This document shows positions 1 through 7,718 of a stretch of DNA of 64,000 nucleotides, in pieces. The stretch comes from Streptomyces sp. SLBN-31 (lineage in GTDB: Bacteria; Actinomycetota; Actinomycetes; Streptomycetales; Streptomycetaceae). Both the position numbers and the translations under genes were made by a program. Each line of letters begins with the position of its first letter. Within the stretch, counting starts at the first letter, position 1. The notes under the pieces are model-generated. The model searched no databases and had not been told where the DNA came from. It was given only the letters and a program-made list of their open reading frames with translations. The stretch spans positions 2,418,001 through 2,482,000 of the forward strand of contig NZ_VFNC01000001.1 of the NCBI RefSeq assembly GCF_006715395.1, in the 5' to 3' direction.

Positions 1-1
1 G

Positions 2-721
2 GACGCCGGCTGGCCCGGTGACGCCTACCCGCAGCGACTGTGGGTCGACCACGTCCGCGCCCTGTACGCCCTGCTGGACCGGCTGCGGGAGGCCCACCCC
101 GGTGTCGTCTTCGAGTCCTGCTCGGGCGGCGGCGGGCGGATCGACCTCGGGATCATGAGCCGTACGGACCAGGTGTGGACCTCGGACAACACCGATCCCC
201 TCGACCGGCTCGCCATCCAGCACGGCTTCAGCCAGATCCACCCCGCGCGCGTCATGGCCGCCTGGGTCACCGACAGCCCCAACACCCAGCTCAACGGGCG
301 CGTCAGCTCGCTTCGCTTCCGGTTCGTCAGCGCCATGGCCGGAGTGCTCGGGGTGGGCGGGGACCTCACACAGTGGACCGAGGAGGAGCTGACCGAGGCC
401 CGCGACTGGGTGAGCCTCTACAAGGAGATCCGGCCGCTCGTCCAGCACGGTGAGCTGCACCGCCTCCGGCCGCCGACGGGCGGGCTCAGCGCGGTGCAGT
501 ACGCGCGCGGGGACCAGAGCGTCGTCCTCGCCTGGTTGCAGGCGCAGAGCTACGGCGAGCCCGTGCCGGCCCTGCGGCTGCGTGCCCTCGACCCGACAGC
601 GTCGTACGAATGCCTCGAAACGGGCGAAGTGCATCGAGGTGCCGTATTGCTCCATCACGGATTGCGTACCGGACTGCGGGGCGACCTTGATGCGGCAGTT
701 CTCCGCCTGCGCCGCATCTGA
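2..721 (+). CDS. Alpha-galactosidase (GH36), C-terminal part; 5' end outside window
   Basis: The reading frame is open from base 2 to a stop at 719-721, giving the last 239 residues of a GH36 retaining alpha-galactosidase, which would hydrolyse terminal alpha-galactosides. The C-terminal catalytic signature is visible: an SCSGGGGR stretch followed by SDNTDPLDR, whose first Asp is the family's acid/base residue, then the DxW-type end of the barrel and a small C-terminal beta domain. The catalytic nucleophile region lies upstream of the window. A second, complete GH36 gene is at 23076. About 480 bp separate this stop from the next gene, so the two are not an operon. Confidence 0.9.
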   Translation, partial: DAGWPGDAYPQRLWVDHVRALYALLDRLREAHPGVVFESCSGGGGRIDLGIMSRTDQVWTSDNTDPLDRLAIQHGFSQIHPARVMAAWVTDSPNTQLNGRVSSLRFRFVSAMAGVLGVGGDLTQWTEEELTEARDWVSLYKEIRPLVQHGELHRLRPPTGGLSAVQYARGDQSVVLAWLQAQSYGEPVPALRLRALDPTASYECLETGEVHRGAVLLHHGLRTGLRGDLDAAVLRLRRI

Positions 722-1010
722 CTCTTCTGTCCGAATTGCTGCGTTGATTGGGCTTCATTCCAACTCGCGCTGTGACAAACGGAGCTGGAGCAGTGTCACG
801 TGAGCAGCGTCATACCCGTGACGGTGCGTACCTCGTCATGCTCACGTAATCAATCCGCCCTTCCTGCGAATTGAAGAGTGGGAAGAAGCGAAAATTCACG
901 GAGAGTGACCGTGGATTTCCATGGAGGATCAAGGGAAACGGATGCACGGGGAACCGTCGCTTGTCCCTTCGCGTCCTCGTCGCTTACGTTCCACACCAAT
1001 CCGGACGGAC
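722..1010. other. Intergenic leader region upstream of the riboswitch
   Basis: No convincing gene. The stretch is noticeably more AT-rich than its surroundings and contains an inverted repeat CGTCA-N6-TGACG near 810-825. It presumably holds the promoter of the riboswitch-controlled LysM/M23 gene, but I could not place -35/-10 boxes with confidence. Confidence 0.4.
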
Positions 1011-1187
1011 GCCCAATCCTGCCGCCGCCCGGAGCCCGCACCAACTCACCCGTGTACGGCAGGAGCGGGGGACCCACAGGTACAACGCCTGTTCCGGTCT
1101 CCGGAACGGCTAGGGGTACAGCCGCGACCAGCGCGCGGCCGGGCATCTCCAGCCCGCACCCGACAGCTCACCTCGCAGGCGCCGGAG
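1011..1187 (+). ncRNA. ydaO-yuaA (cyclic di-AMP) riboswitch
   Basis: The conserved blocks of the ydaO family are present in order: AGGAGCGGGGGACCCA at 1061-1076, a CTAGGGGT element at 1110-1117, the block GGCCGGGCATCTCCAGCCCG at 1137-1156, and the 3' signature ACAGCTCACCTCGCAGGCG at 1163-1181. In Streptomyces these leaders precede cell-wall hydrolase genes (Rpf, LysM/M23, NlpC/P60), and the ATG of such a gene follows at 1199. The GAGAGG ribosome binding site at 1185-1190 lies immediately after the 3' arm. Binding of c-di-AMP to the family is established and normally turns expression off. The exact 5' boundary is approximate. Confidence 0.9.
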
Positions 1188-1198
1188 AGGAATTCGCC

Positions 1199-2146
1199 AT
1201 GCCCGCGAAGGGTAAGCACCGCCGACCCAAGTCCCAGCGCTTCACCCGCTCCATCGCCGTCGCCGGAACCGGCGGCGCCGCGCTCGCCCTCCCGTTGATG
1301 GGTGCCACCGGCGCCCACGCGGCCCCCGCCCAGTCCGCTTCCCAGTCGGTTTCGGAAAAGGCCGTGCAGTCCCTTCCGAATACCGCGAAGAAGGCGACCG
1401 AAAAGAAGAACTCCGCCTCGGAAAAGGCGGTCCACGTCTATTCGGTGCGGTCCGGTGACTACCTTTCGAAGATCGCCGAGGAGCAGCACGTCAGCGGTGG
1501 CTGGCACAAGCTCTACGCCGACAACCGCACCGCCGTCGGCGACGACCCGTCGCTCATCCACCCCGGTCTGAAGCTCACGATCGGCAAGAAGGCCGCGACG
1601 AACACCCCCAAGTCCTCCACGGCCAAGTCCTCGTCCGCGCAGGGCCCGAGCTCGACGAAGGAGCGCTCGTCCTCCTCCGGTAAGGCCACCACCCGCAGCG
1701 CCACCCGCAGCGCCACCGCGACCACCACCGCCACCACCGGCTTCCAGCTCCCCGTCTCGGGCGCGGCCGTCGGCACCGGCTACCACGTGGCCGGCAGCAT
1801 GTGGTCCAGCGGCTACCACACCGGCGTCGACTTCGTCGTCCCCACCGGCACCTCCCTCAAGGCCGTCGGCGCGGGCACGGTCGTCTCCGCCGGCTGGGGC
1901 GGCGCCTACGGCAACCAGGTCGTCATCAGGCTCGCCGACGGCTACTACGCCCAGTACGCGCACCTGTCGCAGCTCTCCGTCTCGGCCGGCCAGAGCGTGA
2001 GCCCGGGCCAGCAGGTCGGCCTGTCCGGCGCCACCGGCAACGTCACCGGCCCGCACCTGCACTTCGAGATCCGGACCACGCCGAACTACGGCTCCGACGT
2101 GGACCCGGTCGCCTACCTCCGCTCCAAGGGCGTCGCCGTCGGCTGA
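1199..2146 (+). CDS. Secreted LysM domain / M23 peptidoglycan endopeptidase
   Basis: 315-residue secreted cell-wall hydrolase. Residues 1-41 form a Sec signal peptide with a basic N-terminus, hydrophobic core and AHA cleavage site. A LysM peptidoglycan-binding domain spans about 78-128. A Ser/Thr/Ala-rich linker follows (about 135-180). The C-terminal M23 (lysostaphin-type) domain has zinc ligands H207, D211 and H288, within GYHTGVD and HLHFE, plus H286. It should cleave peptide cross-links outside the membrane. The start at 1199 is chosen because GAGAGG precedes it at the right distance and the signal peptide begins there; upstream in-frame codons overlap the riboswitch. Control by c-di-AMP is inferred from that riboswitch. 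A strong hairpin follows the stop. Confidence 0.93.
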   Translation: MPAKGKHRRPKSQRFTRSIAVAGTGGAALALPLMGATGAHAAPAQSASQSVSEKAVQSLPNTAKKATEKKNSASEKAVHVYSVRSGDYLSKIAEEQHVSGGWHKLYADNRTAVGDDPSLIHPGLKLTIGKKAATNTPKSSTAKSSSAQGPSSTKERSSSSGKATTRSATRSATATTTATTGFQLPVSGAAVGTGYHVAGSMWSSGYHTGVDFVVPTGTSLKAVGAGTVVSAGWGGAYGNQVVIRLADGYYAQYAHLSQLSVSAGQSVSPGQQVGLSGATGNVTGPHLHFEIRTTPNYGSDVDPVAYLRSKGVAVG

Positions 2147-2176
2147 CCCCCCGCCGCCACGCCGCCCGACACGCTG

Positions 2177-2214
2177 CCGAAGGCCGGACCTCGATCCCCG
2201 GGTCCGGCCTTCGG
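2177..2214 (+). terminator. Intrinsic terminator after the LysM/M23 gene
   Basis: A perfect 14-bp stem (2177-2190 with 2201-2214) closes a 10-base loop 30 bp after the stop codon. There is no clear U-tract, as is usual for Streptomyces terminators. Confidence 0.8.
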
Positions 2215-2349
2215 TGTGTCTGACGGTTGAGCCGACAACAGTGCCGACCGAAGGGTTATTCCGACCTTGGTCAACACTTTAGGAGTGGCTTATCTCACCG
2301 TCCGTCAAGTCCCGCCTACGGTCGCGTAGGTCACATTCGAAGGTGAATC

Positions 2350-3177
2350 ATGACGGCTGTGGCAGACGATTCGAAGAGTGACAGCAGATCAGTGATCGGG
2401 TCGTACGTCGCGGTGGGGGACAGCTTCACCGAGGGCGTCGGCGACCCCGGTCCCGACGGGGCCTTCGTCGGATGGGCGGACCGCTTCGCGGTGCTCCTCG
2501 CCGACCGGCGTCCCGAGGGCGACTTCAGCTACACGAACCTCGCCGTGCGCGGCAAACTGCTCGACCAGATCGTGGCGGACCAGCTACCACAGGCCATCGA
2601 GCTGGCCCCGGACCTGGTCTCCTTCTGCGCGGGCGGCAACGACATCATCCGGCCGGGCACCGATCCCGACGAGGTGGCCGAGCGTTTCGAGCGGGCGGTC
2701 GCCCGCCTCACGCAGGCCGCCGGCACCGTCATGGTGACGACCGGATTCGACACCCGTGGAGTGCCCGTGCTGAAGCACCTGCGCGGCAAGATCGCCACCT
2801 ACAACGGGCACGTACGGGCGATCGCCGACCGGTACGGCTGCCCCGTGCTCGACCTGTGGTCGCTGAAGTCGGTCCAGGACCGCAGGGCCTGGGACGGCGA
2901 CCGGCTCCACCTCTCGCCCGAGGGCCACACGCGCGTGGCGCTGCGCGCCGGGCAGGTCCTCGGCCTGGAGATCCCGGCCGATCCCGACCAGCCCTGGCCG
3001 CCGCTGCCGCCGCGGGGCACGCTGGAGGTGCGGCGGGACAACGTGCAGTGGGCACGCGAGTACCTGGTGCCGTGGATAGGGCGCCGACTGCGCGGCGAGT
3101 CGTCCGGTGACCACGTCACGGCGAAGGGCGCGCTGTCACCCGAGGACATCAGGACACGGATCGCCTCCGTCGCCTGA
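2350..3177 (+). CDS. SGNH/GDSL-family hydrolase (esterase)
   Basis: 275-residue cytoplasmic SGNH hydrolase; no signal peptide is visible. Block I is GDSF at 23-26 with nucleophile S25. Block III is GGND at 95-98. The Asp/His pair of block V is D184 and H187 in the GDRLHLSPEGH stretch. The family consists of esterases and lipases with broad ester substrates; the natural substrate here is not evident. ATG 2350 is preceded by GAAGGTGA. The gene is monocistronic and ends against a convergent TetR gene with a shared hairpin. The stop codon lies inside a short tandem repeat, GCCTGAT repeated from 3172. Confidence 0.88.
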   Translation: MTAVADDSKSDSRSVIGSYVAVGDSFTEGVGDPGPDGAFVGWADRFAVLLADRRPEGDFSYTNLAVRGKLLDQIVADQLPQAIELAPDLVSFCAGGNDIIRPGTDPDEVAERFERAVARLTQAAGTVMVTTGFDTRGVPVLKHLRGKIATYNGHVRAIADRYGCPVLDLWSLKSVQDRRAWDGDRLHLSPEGHTRVALRAGQVLGLEIPADPDQPWPPLPPRGTLEVRRDNVQWAREYLVPWIGRRLRGESSGDHVTAKGALSPEDIRTRIASVA

Positions 3178-3198
3178 TGCCTGATGCCTGAGGCCTGA
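3172..3198. repeat. 7-bp tandem repeat over the stop codon of the SGNH gene
   Basis: GCCTGAT occurs at 3172 and 3179, then GCCTGAG at 3186 and GCCTGA at 3193. Each unit carries a TGA; the first one is the gene's stop codon. It is one of several duplications of gene 3' ends in this window. Confidence 0.85.
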
Positions 3199-3204
3199 CG
3201 GGGT

Positions 3205-3232
3205 GGGGCCCCCGGTGCGAACCGGGGGTCTC
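3205..3232. terminator. Bidirectional hairpin terminator between convergent genes
   Basis: A 12-bp stem with two G-T wobbles (3205-3216 with 3221-3232) closes a GCGA tetraloop. It lies between the SGNH gene (+) and the TetR gene (-), whose stop codon it overlaps, so it can serve both. Confidence 0.75.
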
Positions 3233-3851
3233 ACGTCTGCGAAGCGGTCAACGCCGTCCGGTCCAGACCCAGTTCGCGCGCCAGTGCCTCGTCCACCCAC
3301 TCCTGGGCCCGGGCCCGCGAGACCGCGCCGGCGTACGAGGTGAGCTGGACCGCCAGGCCGTCCAGCAGGGCCGTCAGGCGCAGGGCCGTGCCGAAGGGGT
3401 CGGGGCAGTGGAACTCGTCCGCGGCCACGCCCTCCGCGATGACCTCGGCGATCGCCGCCTTCCACCGCTTGTCGAGGTCCCGCGCCACCTCCCGCAACGC
3501 GGGCTCGCGCAGCGCCGCCGCCCAGCCCTCGATCCACAGCCGCCAGCCCTTGGCCTGGCCGGTCGGCGCGTACCAGCGCACGGCGGCGCGCAGTCGCCGT
3601 AGCGCCGTGGTGCGACGGCCGAGCAGCTTGCGCAGATGGGCCAGGTCGTCCTCGGCGGCAAAGGTGAACGCGGCGGCGACCAGCTTCTCCTTCGTCGAGA
3701 AGTGGTACAGCACCAGGGCGTTGCTGACGCCGAGGGCCGACGCCACGTCGGCGATCCTGACCGCCGCCACGCCCCGCGCCTCGATCTGCTGGATGGCCGC
3801 CCGCAGCAGTTCCTCACGCCGCTCGGCCACGCTCAACCGCACTCTCGCCAC
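3231..3851 (-). CDS. TetR/AcrR-family transcriptional regulator
   Basis: 206 residues. The N-terminal TetR DNA-binding domain (about residues 8-55) has the helix-turn-helix core IADVASALGVSNALVLYHF. The C-terminal ligand-binding helices are unassigned. The ATG at 3851 lies 9 bp after the stop of the alpha/beta-barrel gene at 3861, and the Glu/Leu-dehydrogenase gene is upstream on the same strand, so the three may be co-transcribed; this would make the dehydrogenase or the small protein plausible targets. No clear operator was found. Confidence 0.9.
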   Translation of the reverse strand: MARVRLSVAERREELLRAAIQQIEARGVAAVRIADVASALGVSNALVLYHFSTKEKLVAAAFTFAAEDDLAHLRKLLGRRTTALRRLRAAVRWYAPTGQAKGWRLWIEGWAAALREPALREVARDLDKRWKAAIAEVIAEGVAADEFHCPDPFGTALRLTALLDGLAVQLTSYAGAVSRARAQEWVDEALARELGLDRTALTASQT

Positions 3852-3860
3852 GCCGTCACC

Positions 3861-4187
3861 CTATTCCGTCGTCCCTGATGACGCCGGGTGGGACCGCTGT
3901 TCGACCGGTTCCACCGGGTACAGCTCGGTCCTGGCGATCGCCGCGTCGCGCTCGCCGGCCAGGGACGTGCGGCGCTCGTCGGCCAGGAACCCGTCGTAAC
4001 CGGCCCGCGAGGCGAACTCGATCAGCTGGATCTCGTCCGGGCGGCCCTCGGCGCCGTGGGCCCGCGCACGCTGCAGGATCCGGCCGTCGTGCTCGCCCAG
4101 CAGGGCCAGGACCTTGTCCTCGTACGCGGCCAGGGCCCCGGCGGCGCCGGGACGCGCCCAGAGCAGACAGCACAGACGAATCGTCAT
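3861..4187 (-). CDS. Small dimeric alpha/beta-barrel protein (DUF1330-like)
   Basis: 108 residues starting MTIRLCCLLWARPG. The pattern is a short beta strand, a long helix (AAYEDKVLALLGEHDGR), two strands containing PDEIQLIEFASR, then a GYDGFLADERR helix. It resembles dimeric ferredoxin-like barrel proteins of the DUF1330/EthD kind. No catalytic residue can be named. It is sandwiched between the dehydrogenase (stop 113 bp upstream) and a TetR gene 9 bp downstream. The family placement is inferred from pattern only. Confidence 0.7.
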   Translation of the reverse strand: MTIRLCCLLWARPGAAGALAAYEDKVLALLGEHDGRILQRARAHGAEGRPDEIQLIEFASRAGYDGFLADERRTSLAGERDAAIARTELYPVEPVEQRSHPASSGTTE

Positions 4188-4300
4188 GGTGTCCGACCCT
4201 ATCCGGGGCGCGTCCCCAACCAACGCCCCGGATCGGCCGTTTCGCGCGGGTCGGCAGGTGTGCGGCGCCCGGCCCCGGACCGGTCTTCGCGCCGCCGTCC

Positions 4301-5479
4301 TCAGCGGTACCAGCCGTACCGCTCCGCGATCACCGGCAGCCGGTCCGCGACGATGGCGTGGGCAGCCGCGCGCGGGGTCGTGCCGTCGGCCTCCGCGCGG
4401 GCCAGCATCTGCTCGACCAGGGCCCGCATCGAGCGACGCGTGTGGGCGAACGCCTCGTCCGCGTCCGGTCCGATGTCGCCGAACAGGGTCCACCACCACC
4501 AGGCGTTGGTCCCGGAGTTGACGACGACGTCGGGCAGCACGGTGACACCGCGAGCGGCCAGCAGCTCCTCCGCCTCGGGCAGTACGGGCATGTTGGCCGC
4601 CTCGACGATCCAGCGGGCCCCGATCCGTTCCTGGTCCGCCGCGTCGATCGCGTACGAGACGGCCGCCGGCACCAGCACCTCCGCCTCGGCCGCCAGCCAG
4701 GCGTCGCCCGGCAGCTCCCGGTCCCCGGGCCGCAACACCGCCCGGTCCACGGTGCCGTACCCGTCGCGCGCCGCCAGCAGCGCCTCCACGTCGAGGCCGG
4801 CGGGGTTGGCGATGGTGCCCTTGATGTCGGCCACCGCCACGACCGTGAGCCCCGCGCGCGCGAGGAAGCGCGCCGTGGCCCCGCCCATGGTGCCCAGGCC
4901 CTGCACGGCGACCCGCGTCCCGGCGTGCGGCAGGCCCGCCCGGTCCAGGGCGGCCAGCGCCGACTCCGCGACGCCGCAGCCGCCCACCAGTTCGTCCAGC
5001 CCGATGCCGTCCACCTCGACGGCGAAGGCGTCCGCGAGCCGGCCCCGCGCGGTCACCTCGTCGTCGAGCAGCGGGTACACCGCCTGGATGGTGGAGACGA
5101 GCCCCGCCTCGGCCGCCGCCCGCTCCACCGTGTCCTGGGTCAGGCCGAGGTCCTCACCGGTGGTCCAGAAGCCTTCGACGTACGGCTTCATGGCGCGCAG
5201 GTAGCGCACCAGCAGTCCGTACGCCCCCGCGTCCCGGGGATCGCAGTCGATTCCGCCCTTGGCGCCGCCCAGCGGGACGTAACGGCCCTCGGGGTTGTAG
5301 TGCAGCGCCTCCTTCATGGTCATCCCGCGGGCGAGGCCGGTGACCTCGTCCAGCGTGCATCCCTCGCGCATCCGCAGTCCGCCGCTGGCGACACCGCGCA
5401 CCAGCCGGTCGACGACCAGGAAGCCCTGACGGCCGGTGATGTGGTCGGTCCAGGTGAGCGACATCAGGGGGGTGGTCAT
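4301..5479 (-). CDS. Glu/Leu/Phe/Val dehydrogenase
   Basis: 392 residues of the amino-acid dehydrogenase superfamily, catalysing NAD(P)-dependent oxidative deamination. Residues 70-77 are LGGAKGGI, containing catalytic K74; another conserved Lys is in MTMKEAL (K56). The Rossmann domain starts near residue 187 with AVQGLGTMGG. Length is close to leucine/valine dehydrogenases (about 360) rather than hexameric GDH (about 450). An unusual WWWW run follows the conserved VNSGTNA motif near residue 324. The exact substrate cannot be decided by eye. ATG 5479 is preceded by GGAGAC. A 418-bp gap separates it from the divergent MBL gene. Confidence 0.87.
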   Translation of the reverse strand: MTTPLMSLTWTDHITGRQGFLVVDRLVRGVASGGLRMREGCTLDEVTGLARGMTMKEALHYNPEGRYVPLGGAKGGIDCDPRDAGAYGLLVRYLRAMKPYVEGFWTTGEDLGLTQDTVERAAAEAGLVSTIQAVYPLLDDEVTARGRLADAFAVEVDGIGLDELVGGCGVAESALAALDRAGLPHAGTRVAVQGLGTMGGATARFLARAGLTVVAVADIKGTIANPAGLDVEALLAARDGYGTVDRAVLRPGDRELPGDAWLAAEAEVLVPAAVSYAIDAADQERIGARWIVEAANMPVLPEAEELLAARGVTVLPDVVVNSGTNAWWWWTLFGDIGPDADEAFAHTRRSMRALVEQMLARAEADGTTPRAAAHAIVADRLPVIAERYGWYR

Positions 5480-5897
5480 GGGGTCTCCTCGGAGACGGCG
5501 ATCAGACGGGACCGGGCGGCGGGGGCGAGTGCCCCGGGCGGGTGGTGCCGGAGGGAATTACTGAATCGTCGGTCAGTGTCGAGAGGGTGCCTCCGCTTGT
5601 CAACGGAACGCGGGAGAGGGGTGAGCCCACCGCGCCGACGAGGGTCCGTGACGGTGGCGGGAATGGGCGCCGGGCGCCCCCGGTTGCCCTGGTGGTGGCT
5701 CCGCTTCCCGCGGGAGGCGGGCGCCGCGGTGCGCAGGTGGGCCGGGGAGCGGCAGCGGGACCTCTGCCTCGCAGAGGCCGTGGGCGGCCGTATCTTTGGG
5801 CTTTCCTTGGAAAGAGCCCGCCGGGACCGCGTGACTCGGGTGTTGTCAGTGGAGCCGACCATAATGGAATGCCTCACCGACTCCACCTGGAGGTACC
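5480..5897. other. Divergent intergenic region with two hairpins and a possible small ORF
   Basis: The region lies between the dehydrogenase (-) and the MBL-fold gene (+). Two perfect or near-perfect inverted repeats occur: CCTCTGC-CTC-GCAGAGG at 5761-5777 and a GGGC/TTTCC-TT-GGAAA/GCCC hairpin at about 5788-5809. A plus-strand frame from ATG 5663 to 5974 (103 codons) has strongly G/C-biased third positions over its first 35 codons but overlaps the MBL gene and has no recognised homologue. I do not call it a gene. Confidence 0.4.
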
Positions 5898-7142
5898 GTG
5901 TCCGGTTTCCGTCCCCTGAGCTCCGGGCTCAAGGCGCTGCAGCCCGAGGCTTTCGGCGCGGATCCCACCGGTGAGCGCCTGGCGCGCATCCGCAGATCCC
6001 CGCACTTCAAGGACGGGGTCTTCCAGAATCCCGGCGGCCAGACGGGCCGCCCCTCCATCTCGATGGTGGACTTCGCGAAGGTCTACTTCGACAAGGACGA
6101 GCGGCCCCGCCGCGGCCCGCGGGGCACGATTCCCGTGCACCCCACCACCCTCGCCGACATCGCGAAGCCGCCGGCCACCGGGCTGCGGCTGACCTGGATG
6201 GGGCACTCCAGCGTGCTCGCGGAAATCGACGGGCACCGGGTGCTCTTCGACCCCGTCTGGGGTCAGCGCTGCTCCCCGTTCCCCTTCCTCGGCCCCAAGC
6301 GGGTGCACCCGGTGCCGCTGCCGCTGGCCGCGCTCGGCCCGGTCGACGTCGTCGTCATCTCGCACGACCACTACGACCACCTGGACCTGCCCACCATCAA
6401 GGCGCTGGCCGACACGGACACCCTCTTCGCCGTCCCGCTCGGCGTCGGCGCCCACCTCGAACACTGGGGAGTCTCCGCCGACCGGCTGCGCGAGCTGGAC
6501 TGGCACGAGGCGACGAAGGTCGGCGGCCTCACGCTGGCCGCGACTCCGGCCCGCCACTTCTGCGGCCGCGGGATGCGCAACACCCAGCACACCCTGTGGG
6601 CGTCCTGGTCCGTCGCCGGGGACGAGCACCGCGTCTACCACAGCGGCGACACGGGCTACTTCGACGGCTTCCGGGACATCGGCGCCGAGTACGGCCCCTT
6701 CGACGCCACGATGATCCAGATCGGCGCGTACTCCGACTTCTGGCCCGACATCCACATGACGCCCGAGGAGGGCATGCGCGCCCACCTCGACCTTCAGGGC
6801 GGCAGGCCGCACGGCGTGATGCTGCCGATCCACTGGGCCACCTTCAACCTGGCGCCCCACCCGTGGGCCGAGCCCGGCGAGGGCACCATCGAGGCCGCCC
6901 ACGCCACCGGCTCCCGCATCGCCCTGCCCCGCCCCGGCGAGCCCTTCGAACCCACCGCCGAGACGGTCCCCTCCGACCCCTGGTGGCGCCGAGTCGCCCA
7001 CGCCCCCGACGGCGGCTGGCCGACGGCCGTCGCCGGAGCGGCGGTCAAGACGGCGGCGGACTCCGCGGCCGACGACCAGACCGACGTGCGGCGGGGCGCC
7101 GACGAGGGCACCGGGGAGCCGGAGGCGGTGCCCGCCGGCTGA
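5898..7142 (+). CDS. MBL-fold metallo-hydrolase (NAPE-PLD / RomA-like)
   Basis: 414 residues. The metallo-beta-lactamase signature SHDHYDHLD gives zinc ligands H156, H158, D160 and H161. Further ligands are in ARHFCGR and HSGDTGYF, and the PIHWATFNL element near residue 310 is typical of the NAPE-PLD/UlaG-like group. It starts PLSSGLKALQPEAFGADPTGERLARI, as in that group, and has a C-terminal disordered acidic tail. It is likely a cytoplasmic phosphodiesterase or lactonase; the substrate is unknown. GTG 5898 is preceded by GGAGG. The gene is monocistronic. Confidence 0.88.
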   Translation: MSGFRPLSSGLKALQPEAFGADPTGERLARIRRSPHFKDGVFQNPGGQTGRPSISMVDFAKVYFDKDERPRRGPRGTIPVHPTTLADIAKPPATGLRLTWMGHSSVLAEIDGHRVLFDPVWGQRCSPFPFLGPKRVHPVPLPLAALGPVDVVVISHDHYDHLDLPTIKALADTDTLFAVPLGVGAHLEHWGVSADRLRELDWHEATKVGGLTLAATPARHFCGRGMRNTQHTLWASWSVAGDEHRVYHSGDTGYFDGFRDIGAEYGPFDATMIQIGAYSDFWPDIHMTPEEGMRAHLDLQGGRPHGVMLPIHWATFNLAPHPWAEPGEGTIEAAHATGSRIALPRPGEPFEPTAETVPSDPWWRRVAHAPDGGWPTAVAGAAVKTAADSAADDQTDVRRGADEGTGEPEAVPAG

Positions 7143-7718
7143 GGCCGGTGCGGGGCCGCTCCGGGACGCCTGGGGCGGTGAGTACGGAGGGCGCGGCGGC
7201 TCGGGTGGCGAGTTCGGCGCAGTGCGGCCCGCGCCGGTGGCGCGGGCCGCCCCCTGTTGGGTGATGGTCGCGTCCTCGTGGTTGACACGGACAGTGACGT
7301 TCAAGGGGTGACTCCGGTGGGCGGAATCGGGGTTGAATCGGTCCCGTCGGGGTGGTGAGCGGACAAGTGATGAACGGTGTTCCCGGCCCGTTCCCTGTCC
7401 ACCCCGCAGTCACGGCGGCGCGGCCGCTGCGTCGCCGCGACTGCTTCTGACCAGCTCTGATCGATCCGTTCTTGAGTGGGATCGCGCGTCCCCTGGGTTT
7501 ATCGGTCTGTCGTACGACGCCTCATACCAGAGCGGGACGCTCTGCGTGGGACTTTGTCAACTGCCCACCGCACATGATGCCTTGCCGACTACTGTGAGTG
7601 TCCGTCGGGCGATGCGGGGCCGAATTCCTGTCCCCCTCTCGACCGACACGACGGCGCATGCCCGAACCGCGCACGCCCGCGCCCCAGGCACCGACGGACC
7701 AGCACGACGAGGAATCCG
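7143..7718. other. Leader/promoter region of the conservon operon
   Basis: 575 bp without a convincing gene. Visible are a TTGACA hexamer near 7282, a 7-bp perfect inverted repeat around a GGA loop at 7528-7544 (arms CAGAGCG/CGCTCTG), and a TTGTCA hexamer at 7554-7559. I could not pair either hexamer with a good -10. The last 30 bases carry the GAGGAAT ribosome binding site for CvnA. Confidence 0.45.

Noticed and set aside
3878..5974. A 698-codon plus-strand frame opposite the dehydrogenase
   Set aside because: Arg/Pro/Gly-rich shadow; only its last 103 codons, beyond the dehydrogenase, deserve a remark and are reported separately.
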